From positions 292,490 through 356,489 of the forward strand of contig CAVTAP010000012.1 of assembly GCA_963732695.1 (NCBI GenBank): DNA of 64,000 nt. The letters are read 5' to 3'. Positions 1-9,584 of this stretch are shown in pieces. The stretch's first letter is position 1. Each line of letters starts with the position of its first letter. The position numbers and the translations under genes were made by a program. This DNA comes from CADEDH01 sp963732695. GTDB lineage: Bacteria > Actinomycetota > Acidimicrobiia > Acidimicrobiales > SZUA-35. The notes below the pieces were generated by a model that worked only from the letters and a program-made list of their open reading frames with translations, did not search any database and was not told where the DNA came from.

Positions 1-217
1 GGGATGGATGCCTCCAAAAAGGGGCTCGGGTTGCCGGTCTGGCTACGCAGGTTGCTGGGCGACCCAGGCCCCACCGACGACATTGAAGCGCCCTCTAACG
101 AGCGTGGTGCTCCTTGGTCGTAGAGGGGTTGGACGTAAGCCGCGATCGTGATCTGAAGAGCGCGATGGGTGCAGTAGAGTCGAGCGACCGCGATGTGATG
201 CAGAGGGGGCAGGGGGA

Positions 218-2674
218 GTGTCGGGCGTTGAGCTGGGCATTGATGGTCTCACTGATCTCGAAGTCGTAGGTCGTGGCGGCTTCAGCGTGGTGTACGCCGC
301 CACCGACACACGGTTCGACAGGCGGGTGGCGGTCAAGGTCCTGGGGAGCCTGATCAGCGACAGCGATCGCCGGCGGTTCGACGCGGAGTGTCGGATCATG
401 GGTCGGTTGTCGGCCCATCCTCACGTGGTGACGGTCCACTCGGCCGGTTACACCAACGCCGGAAACCCCTACATTCTGATGGAGCTGATCGAGGGTGGCT
501 CGCTCGCCGAACGGCTCGCCGCCACCGGCCCACTCGCATGGATCGCAGCGCTGAACATCGTGCGTCCCATCGCCGACGCTCTTGGTCGCGGCCACGAGGC
601 GGGGATTGTTCATCGCGACGTCAAGCCTGAGAACATCCTGCTCGCCGGGGACGAGCCCCGGCTGACCGATTTCGGCATCGCCTACCTGCGGGACGCCACC
701 GGCGCCACGTCGACACATATAACCGCCAGCTGGCAGCACGCCTCTCCTGAGACGTTCACAGGTTCCCGGGACGAGCGATCCGATCTCTACTCTCTGGCCT
801 CGACCGCCTACGCCTTGATCACTGGTCATGCTCCGTTCTCCCGGCCCGGCGAGGACTCGCTCAACCCGCTGATGTACCGGCTGTTGAATGAGGCACCCCC
901 TGGCATTCCTCATCATCTCGGGCCCCCCGAACTGGACCAGTTCCTCCGGCGGGGCCTGGCGAAAAATCCCGACCAGCGACATCAGACAGCCGCTGCATTC
1001 ATTCACGAGCTGGACGTCGTACGCTCCGGTTCACCCGCCAGCGGCATCGATCCGGGCGCCATACCCACGGTGGTTGCTCCGGGAGCTGCCCCGCCGAGCT
1101 CGCCGGAGCAACCGCCAACAACGCCGACTGTCGTCGCCCGCGCCGATACAGGTCATCCATTCGCCATCCACCCACCTCTACAACCAATGGCGTCCCCGGC
1201 GTCCAGTTCCGATCCCACCATCGCCGGTGGCGGCGGTCCTGGCAGTCCGGCCGCTCCTCGTCCGCCCGACGGCTTTGGCCCTCCCGTCGGCCCACCGAGG
1301 GAGCCCCCGCCCCACAGCGCCGGGCCCCCTGTCGGCCCTACCGGCCCTGGGCGCAACTGGTGGAAGATAGGGCTGCCGATCGCGGTCGTCGTGGCCATCC
1401 TGGCCACGACCCTGGCAGTCATCGCCCTCGACGATGACCCTGCGGGAGCGAGCGAGCTCGTCCTCGAACCGATCTCCTCGGTCGGCCAAAACCCCTTCTC
1501 GGCGCCGGTGGTCCCAGGGGCCCCAGGCGGCCCGAGTCCGGGACCAGTGCCCGGCGAGGCGGGCGCCGTTCTCGACGCCATCAATACTCCGATCGGAGCG
1601 CTGCCCCCGACGGACTATTCCGGTGTCAAGCTGCCGACGCGACCGGCAGGTACTGCGGTGAACGTGGCGGGCTCAGCCCCCGGTTTGTACGGAGGAACCA
1701 GACTGATTGACGTCTGCGACCGCGAGGCGCTCGTGGCGTTTCTCACCAGCGACGTGGCGAAGGGCGACGCCTGGGCCTCTGTCCAGGGCATCAGCCGAGC
1801 CGAGATTCCAGACTACGTTGCCGGCCTGACCGACGTTGTACTTCAGGTCGATACCAGGGTCACGAACCACGGCTACCGGGACGGCTCCCCCAAGGCGATC
1901 GATTCGGTTCTCCAGGCCGGCACCGCGGTTCTCATCGACCGCTACGGCGTGCCCCGAGTCCGTTGCTATTGCGGCAACCCCCTTCTGGAAGCCCGGCCCC
2001 TTTCCACGGATCGGCCGTCGGTCACCGGAACAGCCTGGGTCGGATTCGATACCAACCGGGCAGTGATCATCAGCGCAGTCGACCCCGTCACGGAGCTGAT
2101 TCTCGACGATGTAACGAGCAACGAACTTCTGGTCCGTAAACCAGGCGACTCTGCCGCCCTCGCCCAGCCGACGAAAGGTGCCGGCAGCTCCGACAAGGAG
2201 GCGACCACGACCACGACCGCTGTTCCTACCAGCACGACACGATCCGCCCCCCGGGTGATCACCAAGGCTGGATCAGCGACCGCCTCGTCCGTCTACGGTG
2301 GCAACGAATTCCCCGCCAGCCTGTCGGTCGACGGCGACGCGACGACCTCATGGTTCTCAGCAGGCGGAGGGACAGCCAGCTACAGCTGGGTGACCGACGA
2401 TCGAACGGCCCACATCGACACTGTCGCCATAGTCGGTAACGCCGACCATCGTCAATACCCCACCAACTTCGGTTTCGACCAGGTAACAGTCAGCGTCTTC
2501 AACGGCGACACAGCCGTCTACACCGAAACGTTCGACCTGGCAGGCACGCCCGACCCGAACATCACCGCCGCCCCCGGCGTAGACGGCGACCGAATCGTCC
2601 TCGACTTCTCCGGCGGGGAAGACCCAAACTGCGGCGGGTTCGCCGAACTCGTTATCTCCGGCACTCTCCAGTGA
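218..2674 (+). CDS. Membrane Ser/Thr protein kinase with DUF6777-like and discoidin-like ectodomain
   Basis: Starts at GTG behind a GGGGGAG ribosome site; 818 aa. The N-terminal third is a Hanks-type kinase: Gly loop GRGGFSVVY, catalytic Lys in VAVKVL, HRDVKPEN catalytic loop, TDFGIAYL and a SPE in place of APE. A Pro-rich cytoplasmic linker (about 280-385) leads to one membrane helix (about 388-412). The outside part holds a DUF6777-like domain (CDREALVAFL, DTRVTNHGY, RCYCGNPL with paired Cys), a Thr-rich linker and a terminal beta-sandwich resembling F5/8-type (discoidin) galactose-binding domains. It probably senses an envelope ligand and phosphorylates cytoplasmic Ser/Thr. Kinase call secure; ectodomain assignment from memory of family signatures. 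Confidence 0.9.
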   Translation: MSGVELGIDGLTDLEVVGRGGFSVVYAATDTRFDRRVAVKVLGSLISDSDRRRFDAECRIMGRLSAHPHVVTVHSAGYTNAGNPYILMELIEGGSLAERLAATGPLAWIAALNIVRPIADALGRGHEAGIVHRDVKPENILLAGDEPRLTDFGIAYLRDATGATSTHITASWQHASPETFTGSRDERSDLYSLASTAYALITGHAPFSRPGEDSLNPLMYRLLNEAPPGIPHHLGPPELDQFLRRGLAKNPDQRHQTAAAFIHELDVVRSGSPASGIDPGAIPTVVAPGAAPPSSPEQPPTTPTVVARADTGHPFAIHPPLQPMASPASSSDPTIAGGGGPGSPAAPRPPDGFGPPVGPPREPPPHSAGPPVGPTGPGRNWWKIGLPIAVVVAILATTLAVIALDDDPAGASELVLEPISSVGQNPFSAPVVPGAPGGPSPGPVPGEAGAVLDAINTPIGALPPTDYSGVKLPTRPAGTAVNVAGSAPGLYGGTRLIDVCDREALVAFLTSDVAKGDAWASVQGISRAEIPDYVAGLTDVVLQVDTRVTNHGYRDGSPKAIDSVLQAGTAVLIDRYGVPRVRCYCGNPLLEARPLSTDRPSVTGTAWVGFDTNRAVIISAVDPVTELILDDVTSNELLVRKPGDSAALAQPTKGAGSSDKEATTTTTAVPTSTTRSAPRVITKAGSATASSVYGGNEFPASLSVDGDATTSWFSAGGGTASYSWVTDDRTAHIDTVAIVGNADHRQYPTNFGFDQVTVSVFNGDTAVYTETFDLAGTPDPNITAAPGVDGDRIVLDFSGGEDPNCGGFAELVISGTLQ

Positions 2675-2886
2675 CCAACCGGATACGGGGAGCTCGGACC
2701 AGGCGTCGCCTGTGCCCGTGTCGGATGGCAGGACACCTCGATCAGGAGGTAGTCATGTCAGCCACGACACCGGCTCGGCAATCTTGCAGCGTCCGATCCA
2801 ACACTGTTCGAGCAGTCGCACGGCGTATGGAGCTGGTGATGGGACCCACGCCGTTCCCCGAGCCGAGCCGGACGGCGTCGCCTGAC

Positions 2887-4551
2887 TTACAGAGTGACTG
2901 GAACCAGAGCCGGCCGGGCCGGCAGGACGACGGTGAGGATCGTTCCTCCCGCCGCCGAGGGCTCGATCAGCATCGACCCGCCCGCCGCCTCTGCCCGCTC
3001 GGCTATGCCGGCCAGACCGAAGTGGCCGGTGCGCACGAGTTGGCTGATCTGCATTGGGGGAGCGCCACACCCGTCGTCGTCCACAGTGAGCCGGGCCAGG
3101 CCGGTGGCAGTCGACAGGTGAACCTGGACGTGGTGGGCGACGGCGTGTCGGGCCACGTTCGACAGGGCCTCCTGCACGATCCGGTACAGATCGGTCTCCA
3201 CGTTCTGGCTGAGCTGGGCGGAGATGTCGATGGTGCAGGCGATCGAGAGCCCGGTCCGCTCCGCCACCGATCGGGCGTGCTCCTCGATGGCGAAGGCGAT
3301 ACCCGCCTCGTCGAGCACGGGGGGTCGCAGCGATGTCATGAGCTGGCGGATGGCGCCGATCTCGGTCGTGATCGTGCGCGTGGTCCGGTTGATGACCGTC
3401 TCGACCTCGGCCTGATCTCCTTCGGCCAGCGCCATCAGTCCCAGCTGGAGGTCGAACGAGACCGCTGACAGTGTCTGGACCGGCCCGTCGTGCAACTCGG
3501 CGGCGATCCGTACCCGTTCCCGCTCGGCGGTTGCGACGATCTCCTGGAGGAGGGTCCTCCTGTCGGTCTGGCCCTGAACGACGAGCTGGTTGGCCCGAGC
3601 TAGATCGCGCAGGGCGAGCACGAGGCGGGTCATGACCAGCATGAAGGTGAGCACCGACACGCTGGCCACGACGACGAGGTCGGGCGCGGTACGTTGGTCG
3701 ATCCAGAACACGAGGCAGACCGGGGCCAGCAGTGCCCCCAGCGCCAGGTAGCCCACACGCCAGGGGCTGAGCACCGAGCTCGTCTCGGCGGCGCAGGAGC
3801 TGGGGCCGTCGGGCTGGTCTCCGGCGTACAGAGCGCCGATCATCCACGAGGCGTAGCTGAGGAGCCAGATCGAGTCGACGATCGATCCGGCGTGGTAGCT
3901 CTCGTGCAGCGTCTGGAAGCTGTAGATCACGTCGCCGGTGAGGCTGGTCAGTGTCGCCGCCGCCATCCAGCGTTCTGTCCGACGGATCGTTCCGGCCAAG
4001 AGGAAGATGCGGATGATGACGGCGATGAGCAAGATGTCGGCGATCGGGTAGAGCGCCGAGATCGTCCGCTCGATGGGGGAGCTGTCGGGATCCAGAGCGT
4101 AGAACCGGATGAAGAAGGTCCAGGACAGGGAGGCGGCACCGCAGGTCACGACGGTGACGTCGAGCATCGTCTCCCGGCTCGCGGCCCCGATCCGGCTCCG
4201 GAGCAGGAGCCAGAGCCCGAGCAGCTGCAGCGGATAGCTCGACAGGTACAGGGCGTCGGCCCCCGACGGGAACGCCGTTTGCTGGTGCCGGAACACCTCG
4301 TCGTAGGCCCAGATGCCGTCGCCCGCCACACCGCAGGCGATGCCCACACCGATGAACAGCAGTGCTCGACCGATGCCGCGCCGCTGCCGGTAGCCCACGA
4401 CGATCACCACCACGGCGCAGGCCAGCCCGTAGGCGAAGTATGCGGCGTTCAGCGCCCCCCGGTCCTGGAGGAGCTGGTAGACCAATGCGAGGGCGATGAC
4501 GCAGACGGCACCGGCCGACCGGGCCTCTGGTCTCGGCCACCGGCGGGTCAT
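2887..4551 (-). CDS. NarL/DegS-type membrane sensor histidine kinase
   Basis: 554 aa. The first ~290 residues are a run of hydrophobic helices (about eight), a membrane-embedded sensor without an obvious outside domain. Then comes a HisKA_3 dimerisation domain with phospho-acceptor His in RIAAELHDGPVQ and a HATPase_c domain with N box IVQEALSNVARHA, DDDGCGAP and a GHFGLAGI glycine box. It overlaps the upstream receiver gene by 4 bp (ATGA), so the two are co-transcribed and translationally coupled. The receiver is the obvious partner, though HisKA_3 kinases usually pair with REC-LuxR proteins rather than a bare REC domain. Confidence 0.92.
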   Translation of the reverse strand: MTRRWPRPEARSAGAVCVIALALVYQLLQDRGALNAAYFAYGLACAVVVIVVGYRQRRGIGRALLFIGVGIACGVAGDGIWAYDEVFRHQQTAFPSGADALYLSSYPLQLLGLWLLLRSRIGAASRETMLDVTVVTCGAASLSWTFFIRFYALDPDSSPIERTISALYPIADILLIAVIIRIFLLAGTIRRTERWMAAATLTSLTGDVIYSFQTLHESYHAGSIVDSIWLLSYASWMIGALYAGDQPDGPSSCAAETSSVLSPWRVGYLALGALLAPVCLVFWIDQRTAPDLVVVASVSVLTFMLVMTRLVLALRDLARANQLVVQGQTDRRTLLQEIVATAERERVRIAAELHDGPVQTLSAVSFDLQLGLMALAEGDQAEVETVINRTTRTITTEIGAIRQLMTSLRPPVLDEAGIAFAIEEHARSVAERTGLSIACTIDISAQLSQNVETDLYRIVQEALSNVARHAVAHHVQVHLSTATGLARLTVDDDGCGAPPMQISQLVRTGHFGLAGIAERAEAAGGSMLIEPSAAGGTILTVVLPARPALVPVTL

Positions 4552-4952
4552 ACCGGAGGCCGGCCCGGTGCGGCGGCAGGAGATGCCGGAGCTCGGCGAC
4601 CGGCGACCTCGGCCAGAACCGCCAGCAGCCGATCGGGGCCCTCACCCTTGACCACATAGTGGGTTGCGCCGGCGTGCTCAGCCACCGTGCGGAACGCGGT
4701 CTCGTCGAACGCCGAGTGCATGATCACCTCGATGGCGGGGTGGGTCCGTCGCAGGGCGCGGGCCGCTTCGGTACCCGTCATGTTTGGCATCTTGAGGTCC
4801 ATGATCACGACGTCGGGTTCCGTTCGGCGGGCGATCTCCACTCCGCTCTCACCGTCGTGGGCCTCGCCCACCACCTCATAGCCGCATCTCGCCAGATATC
4901 GGCTGAGCGCGGTCCGAACGGTCTCGTCATCGTCGACGATGAGCACCTTCAT
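4548..4952 (-). CDS. Stand-alone response regulator receiver (CheY-like)
   Basis: 134 aa, receiver domain only. Acidic pocket LIVDDDE, phospho-acceptor Asp in VVIMDLKMP and the conserved Lys in YVVKGEG are present. After about residue 118 there is only a short Pro/Ala tail and no DNA-binding domain. It sits between the GGDEF-EAL gene (4-bp overlap upstream) and the histidine kinase (4-bp overlap downstream). Lacking an output domain, it must act through protein contacts; a link to the c-di-GMP enzyme encoded just upstream is inference. Confidence 0.92.
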   Translation of the reverse strand: MKVLIVDDDETVRTALSRYLARCGYEVVGEAHDGESGVEIARRTEPDVVIMDLKMPNMTGTEAARALRRTHPAIEVIMHSAFDETAFRTVAEHAGATHYVVKGEGPDRLLAVLAEVAGRRAPASPAAAPGRPPV

Positions 4953-6577
4953 CGGTCGGCCCCCACCAGACCTTGGGTCGCGAACACCTCAGGTGGCATC
5001 GGCCGGCCGAATAGATAGCCCTGCGCAGTGGGGCATCCCGCTCCGTGGAGCGCGGCCGCCTGGGCCTCGGTTTCGATGCCCTCTCCCACCACCTCGAGGT
5101 CGAGCGAGGCGGCGATGCTCAGGGCGGCCCGAGCCAGTACCGGTCCGGCGGGAACCGGGTCGCTTCCCACCAGTGACCGGTCGAGCTTGACGATGTCGAA
5201 CACGCCTCTGGTGAGGTACTCCAGCCCGGAGTAGCCGGTTCCGAAATCGTCGATGGCGAGCCGGACGCCGATGTCCTTGACCCCTTCGAGGCGGGTCATC
5301 ACGGCCTCGTCTGTGCTGAGGAGGGATGTCTCGGTTATCTCCAGCGTGACCTCTGAGCCGGTGAGTTCGAGCTCGCTGAGCAGGACGGCCAGATCCTCCA
5401 CGAAGCCCGCCTGCTCCAGTTGCTTCGTCGAGACGTTCACCGCCATCCGGAACGTCCGGGCGTCGACGAGCCCGGCTGCGAGCCAGGACCGCAGCGTCGA
5501 AAGCGCCCGCTCCAGGACGATCCGCCCCAGCGGCACGATAAGACCGGTGGACTCGGCGAGATCGATGAATTCCGCTGGGGCCAGGAGACCCCGCTCGGGA
5601 TGCTGCCAGCGAACGAGGGCTTCGGCTCCCACCACGGCCCCCGTCTCCAGCCGGACCACCGGCTGGTAATGAAGGACGAACTGATCGTGTTCGATGGCGT
5701 GCTGCAGCTCCAGGGCGAGGACCCGTCGCCGGGCCGAGGCGGCGGCCATGTCTTCCGAGTGGACCTTCCATCGCCCCCGGCCCAACGACTTGGCGGCGTA
5801 CAGCGCCAGGTCGGCATCGCGCAGCGCCACCTCGGCCGGCGCGTCGGGATAGACCCGGGCGATACCGGCGCACGCCTCGACCCTGAACACCTCGCCTTCC
5901 ACCGTGGCAGGGAGCTGAATGGCATCGAGGATGCCGGTCACGGAGTCGGTGGGAGGTCCGTTACGGCCGCTGCCGAAGCAGACCACGGCGAACTCGTCGC
6001 CGCCCAGACGGGCGGCCAGTGCCTCGGGCGGGGAGGCCTCCTCGATCCGCTGGGCGATTATCCGGAGGATCTCGTCACCAGCGCCGTGGCCGCTGGAGTC
6101 GTTGATGGCCTTGAAGTCATCGAGGTCGATCAGTATCAGCCAGGCTTCCAGTTGGGTGGAAGCGCTCCCTTCGAGCGCGTCGAGTAGGAACCGGCGGTTC
6201 GGGAGCGACGTCAGGCTGTCGTGGTGGGCGAGGAACGCCAGCTGTTGCTGTTCGTCCGGCAGGTATTGCGCCGCCTGGGCGTGCTCGTCCATCTCGGAGC
6301 AAACGGTCCACCGCGATCTGATCAGCTCACGGCGCAGGGCCGTCCCCGCTGCGAGCTGGACGAGGCAGATCAGGCCCGCGAGCCCGAGCAGTGCGCCGAC
6401 CGCACCGCCTCGTTCAGGCAGCTTCCGGTCCGACACCATAGCCAGGGCCACCACGGCGGACAGCTCCAGGACCGCCAGCGCGAGCACGTGCCGGGACCGG
6501 GCGACGAGACTGTCGGCCCTGTCTACGTAGCGCTCGGCCTGCAGACGGCTCGGAGGCGGCGATGCATCCATCGCCAT
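4949..6577 (-). CDS. GGDEF-EAL bifunctional c-di-GMP signalling protein
   Basis: 542 aa. Two hydrophobic helices (about 28-78) anchor it. The GGDEF domain has LPNRRFL, LIDLDDFKAIND and an intact GGDEF motif. No RxxD inhibitory site is visible five residues before GGDEF. The EAL domain keeps the catalytic set: EALVRW, NVSTKQ, LEITE, AIDDFGTGYS, VKLDR and GEGIE. It could therefore both make and hydrolyse c-di-GMP. First gene of a three-gene operon with the receiver and histidine kinase, with overlapping start and stop. An internal ATG at residue 3 is an equally possible start. Confidence 0.92.
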   Translation of the reverse strand: MAMDASPPPSRLQAERYVDRADSLVARSRHVLALAVLELSAVVALAMVSDRKLPERGGAVGALLGLAGLICLVQLAAGTALRRELIRSRWTVCSEMDEHAQAAQYLPDEQQQLAFLAHHDSLTSLPNRRFLLDALEGSASTQLEAWLILIDLDDFKAINDSSGHGAGDEILRIIAQRIEEASPPEALAARLGGDEFAVVCFGSGRNGPPTDSVTGILDAIQLPATVEGEVFRVEACAGIARVYPDAPAEVALRDADLALYAAKSLGRGRWKVHSEDMAAASARRRVLALELQHAIEHDQFVLHYQPVVRLETGAVVGAEALVRWQHPERGLLAPAEFIDLAESTGLIVPLGRIVLERALSTLRSWLAAGLVDARTFRMAVNVSTKQLEQAGFVEDLAVLLSELELTGSEVTLEITETSLLSTDEAVMTRLEGVKDIGVRLAIDDFGTGYSGLEYLTRGVFDIVKLDRSLVGSDPVPAGPVLARAALSIAASLDLEVVGEGIETEAQAAALHGAGCPTAQGYLFGRPMPPEVFATQGLVGADR

Positions 6578-7028
6578 GGACGTCGGGTTCGACGAGGAAG
6601 GCCTTTAGCGGCTCTTCGGATTTCACCGGGGTGTGATGGTGGTGAGGAGAGGTTCCAGTCGGGGTGGCCGGCGTAGAGGAGTGACCGGATGCGGTAGTGG
6701 CGGAACTTCCGGAATCCATCTCCACGAGGGCTCCAGGAACTCGACGGCGTTTAGACACCACCGATTCTTGGAGCCCTCGACTCGCGCTACGCGGACCCCC
6801 GGGCTACCCCACACCACGCCCAAAATCCGAAGAGCCACTGAACGCGTAGGGGGGACCCTACACGGCCCCTGTGGCAGCGAAGAGCCCCGACCAGGACGAA
6901 CGCCTGGCCGGGGCTCCCGGGCCGCTGAGCTCTATCGCACAGAAAGGGCTATTTACTGCGATAGCAGCCGCTGTCTCAGTTGGCCTGGTACCACCTCTTC
7001 ACGCACTCACTGATATGGCCGACTCTAA
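6578..7028. other. Non-coding stretch with two hairpins
   Basis: No convincing gene. Two inverted repeats stand out: GCCCCGACCAGG (6884-6895) with CCTGGCCGGGGC (6903-6914), a 12-bp stem with one mismatch, and CTATCGCA (6932-6939) with TGCGATAG (6957-6964). The first resembles an intrinsic-type terminator. The stretch separates the c-di-GMP operon from the IS5-family element and marks the start of the accessory region. Confidence 0.5.
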
Positions 7029-7967
7029 GAGGCTGTCGCGCTAGTTGTGGCTGGTCAGGCTCGTGCGGTTGTTTCCGCTAGTTTCCTGAGGGCGATGCGG
7101 GTCTGGGCGGCCCATATGAACCCTTCAGTGGTGACGGGATCGCGTTCATAGTCGACTTGGAGGCGACGGTTATTCATGATCCATGACCAGGTCCGCTCCA
7201 CGAGCCACCGCTTGGGAAGCACGACGAACTGGTGGGCGTGGATCCGTCTGACGACCTCGACTCCGATGTGATGCTCCCGGCAATGTCGGATGAACTGGGC
7301 CTTGAACCCGGAATCGCACCACAGCTTGGAGAAACGGCTGGACCGCTTCCGGGCCTTGTCAGCCACGGTGATCCCACCAGCGTTGTCAGACGTGCTAGCA
7401 ACCACGACCGTGATGGCGATCAGCAGGCCGAGGGAGTCGACGATCCCGAACGTCTTGCGCCCCGAGATCTTCTTCCCGGCGTCGTAACCCCTGGTAGGAC
7501 TGGTGACCGTGGCCGCTCCTCGCACGCTGCGGGCGTCCACGATCCCAGCTGACGGCTCCGCATCTCGGCCTTCGGCCTGGCGGACCATGCCCACCACGTG
7601 CGCGGCAACCGCAGCCCAGACCCCCTCATCGGACCACCTCTTGTGATAGCGATGCACCGTGTTCCAGTGTGGATAGTTCTTGGGCAGGGCCCGCCACTGA
7701 CAGCCCGTGGCCAACACGTAGAAGATAGCGTTGACGACGTCCCGCTTGTCCCACTTCGCCGGCCGACCCAACGTCCCAGGCTGGGAATACGTCGGGAAGA
7801 AGTCCCCGACAATCTCCCACTCCTCATCCGTCAGATCACCCTGCGTTGACCGCCAGGTCTTGAGCGTACCCCTGCTCTCGTCATCCACGATTTGGAGCAT
7901 ATAGCATCGAACCGCCCGACCGAGGCCAATGCCACCCTCCACCAGGTGACATTTTCACGACAGCCTC
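7029..7967 (-). mobile_element. IS5-family insertion sequence, 939 bp, apparently complete
   Basis: Left end GAGGCTGTCGCG and right end CACGACAGCCTC form near-perfect 12-bp terminal inverted repeats (one mismatch). Both ends are flanked by TAA (7026-7028 and 7968-7970), a 3-bp target duplication of the TNA type expected for IS5-family elements. It carries one transposase gene on the minus strand. The matching duplication points to a simple, probably recent insertion, 37 bp beyond the stop codon of the neighbouring protease gene. Confidence 0.85.
7055..7942 (-). CDS. IS5-family DDE transposase (IS427-like)
   Basis: Up to 295 aa. An internal ATG at 7900 (MLQIVDDES) is a more natural start because the longer form begins almost at the element's end. 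Contains the DUF4096-type N-terminal region (LTDEEWEIVGDFFP, ATGCQWRALP), first catalytic Asp in AGIVDARSVRG, second in LWCDSGFKA and Glu in RWLVERTWSW followed by NNRRL. No stop or shift interrupts it, so the transposase looks functional. Confidence 0.93.
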   Translation of the reverse strand: MEGGIGLGRAVRCYMLQIVDDESRGTLKTWRSTQGDLTDEEWEIVGDFFPTYSQPGTLGRPAKWDKRDVVNAIFYVLATGCQWRALPKNYPHWNTVHRYHKRWSDEGVWAAVAAHVVGMVRQAEGRDAEPSAGIVDARSVRGAATVTSPTRGYDAGKKISGRKTFGIVDSLGLLIAITVVVASTSDNAGGITVADKARKRSSRFSKLWCDSGFKAQFIRHCREHHIGVEVVRRIHAHQFVVLPKRWLVERTWSWIMNNRRLQVDYERDPVTTEGFIWAAQTRIALRKLAETTARA

Positions 7968-8004
7968 TAAGGAGGGAGGAGGGACCAAGAAACCTTGCCG
8001 GAGA

Positions 8005-9330
8005 TTAAGGAAGGAAGCGATCATCGAGGTCGAGGGAGGCGTCGTCGCTCTCTGAGTGACTCGGGACGCCTTCAACCGCTCCGTTACACGCACCCATAAA
8101 TACGCCACCTGGAAGTGGGATCCAATCTTCGACCGGGTCACCTGTGGTGGTCTCACCAGTGACTCGGACGATGACGTTATACCTCCCCCAGTCTGCATTG
8201 GGCACCCGCCATGAGCGAGCGAAAATGTCGGAGTCGCTTTGCACGATGGAGATCGGTCGCGATGTGACCGACACCGAGTCTTGGACGTCCCGGATCTCGT
8301 CGGTCGATAGATAGATTTGGGCTTCGAGATCTACGGCCGCTGTTGAGTAGTTTGCGACTGTGAATTGAGTTCTGAGAATATCGTTGGGGCAGACATTGGT
8401 TGAGCCGCTGTCTGGTCCACCGGTACCGCAGTGGGCGGAAAATATTGCGCTATCGCTGAGGCCGAGGCTTGGGGCGCAGTTGAATCGCTGAGGGGCGGCG
8501 CCCAGGTTTACCTGACTTGGATCGAACCAGGTGTTGAGCACTGCAACTTCGCTCCTTCCCCCGGCGGCCCCATACCGGTCACGAAGGAACCGCACATCGT
8601 CGGGCAGCGGACGAGCCGACCTCGGGCCCGTTCCGTTAGCCCACGGGAAACTGACTTCGTTGCCACCGCCGTTCATATAGGAATACGAGTTGGCACTGTG
8701 ACCCAGCCCAAAGGCATGTAGTAGTTCATGCAGGTAAACCTGCCGAAACCACTCCGCTCCGGTACTGTCTTGCCGTCCGACAGTGGCGTAGTCCTCCCCT
8801 GACTGTTGCGGAGTGCTGAAATTCCAGCTCTGGAGATCCGGGGCTAGGAATACCATTCTAACTTCGGTGACGCCGGGACACGTGGTCGGCTGGGCAGTCC
8901 CAGCTATGGAAAGTTGGCCGTCGATAGCCGTAATATCGCTGGGGTTGTTTGTGAATCCGATGTGGATCTTCGGCGCAAGGACGTTGTCAAAATAGGGGGT
9001 GTTGTAGTCGAACGGCGAGATAGAGATGCTGGGCTCTCCGCCCGATGCGATTAGAGATCTGGTACCACCAACTTGATTGAATTCGGTGTTGACTTTGCGG
9101 ACAGCGCCGATCAGAGCCTGAGTGACGGCGGCGTCGTCGCCACCATAAGCAGCAAACTCTAAAGTATGGATCACGACTTGCGGTGGTGACGACCAAAGGA
9201 AGGTTGGGCAGCCTCCTGGCGTATAGGCTTCGGCCCCCGGGGGGCGGATCGTTGTGGTGGCCAGGCAACAGGCCAGCATCGCTACAGCGACTACAAGCTG
9301 GCCCCTCACCCTGGCGGTCGAGTAGCGCAT
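8005..9330 (-). CDS. Secreted metzincin-like zinc protease
   Basis: ATG at 9330 is chosen because a GGAGGG ribosome site lies just upstream and the product opens with a signal peptide (MRYSTARVRGQLVVAVAMLA); an upstream in-frame extension has neither. 441 aa. The zinc motif HELLHAFGLGH matches HExxHxxGxxH and is followed by a plausible Met-turn (SYSYMNGGG), as in matrixin-type metzincins. The C-terminal ~180 residues look like a beta-sandwich adhesion domain (FTVANYSTAAVDLEA). Probably exported to degrade or bind outside proteins. It lies between an IS5 element and an IS30 relic, so it may be acquired. Confidence 0.82.
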   Translation of the reverse strand: MRYSTARVRGQLVVAVAMLACCLATTTIRPPGAEAYTPGGCPTFLWSSPPQVVIHTLEFAAYGGDDAAVTQALIGAVRKVNTEFNQVGGTRSLIASGGEPSISISPFDYNTPYFDNVLAPKIHIGFTNNPSDITAIDGQLSIAGTAQPTTCPGVTEVRMVFLAPDLQSWNFSTPQQSGEDYATVGRQDSTGAEWFRQVYLHELLHAFGLGHSANSYSYMNGGGNEVSFPWANGTGPRSARPLPDDVRFLRDRYGAAGGRSEVAVLNTWFDPSQVNLGAAPQRFNCAPSLGLSDSAIFSAHCGTGGPDSGSTNVCPNDILRTQFTVANYSTAAVDLEAQIYLSTDEIRDVQDSVSVTSRPISIVQSDSDIFARSWRVPNADWGRYNVIVRVTGETTTGDPVEDWIPLPGGVFMGACNGAVEGVPSHSESDDASLDLDDRFLP

Positions 9331-9584
9331 ATCCGTTCCCTCCTTGAGCCCCGACAGTCGGTAACCCTCAATGGCAATACGGCTCAACCACCCCCAACGG
9401 TTCGCAAGAACCGAGGTCGCCTCGATCAGCCTGTCCAGGAAGAGATCTGGGACCGCCATGAGGCCGGCGAGACACTGACCGAGATCGGTCGGGCGGTGAG
9501 CCCGTCCGATGACCACGGTCCGCAGCTTGGTGCTCCGTCATAACAGCCGCCGGCCTGTTCCTCCGTCGGTGATCCGAGCACCGG
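9331..9584. other. Upstream region of protease; no gene seen
   Basis: Contains the ribosome site of the protease (GGAGGG, around 9338-9343 on the minus strand) and presumably its promoter, then sequence leading into the IS30 relic. No RNA gene or clear operator is recognised. Confidence 0.4.

Noticed and set aside
43..1006. Minus-strand open frames opposite the kinase start
   Set aside because: No family motifs; they shadow the kinase gene.
6884..6964. Possible small RNA made of two hairpins
   Set aside because: No promoter or known RNA family pattern; kept only as hairpins in the non-coding entry.
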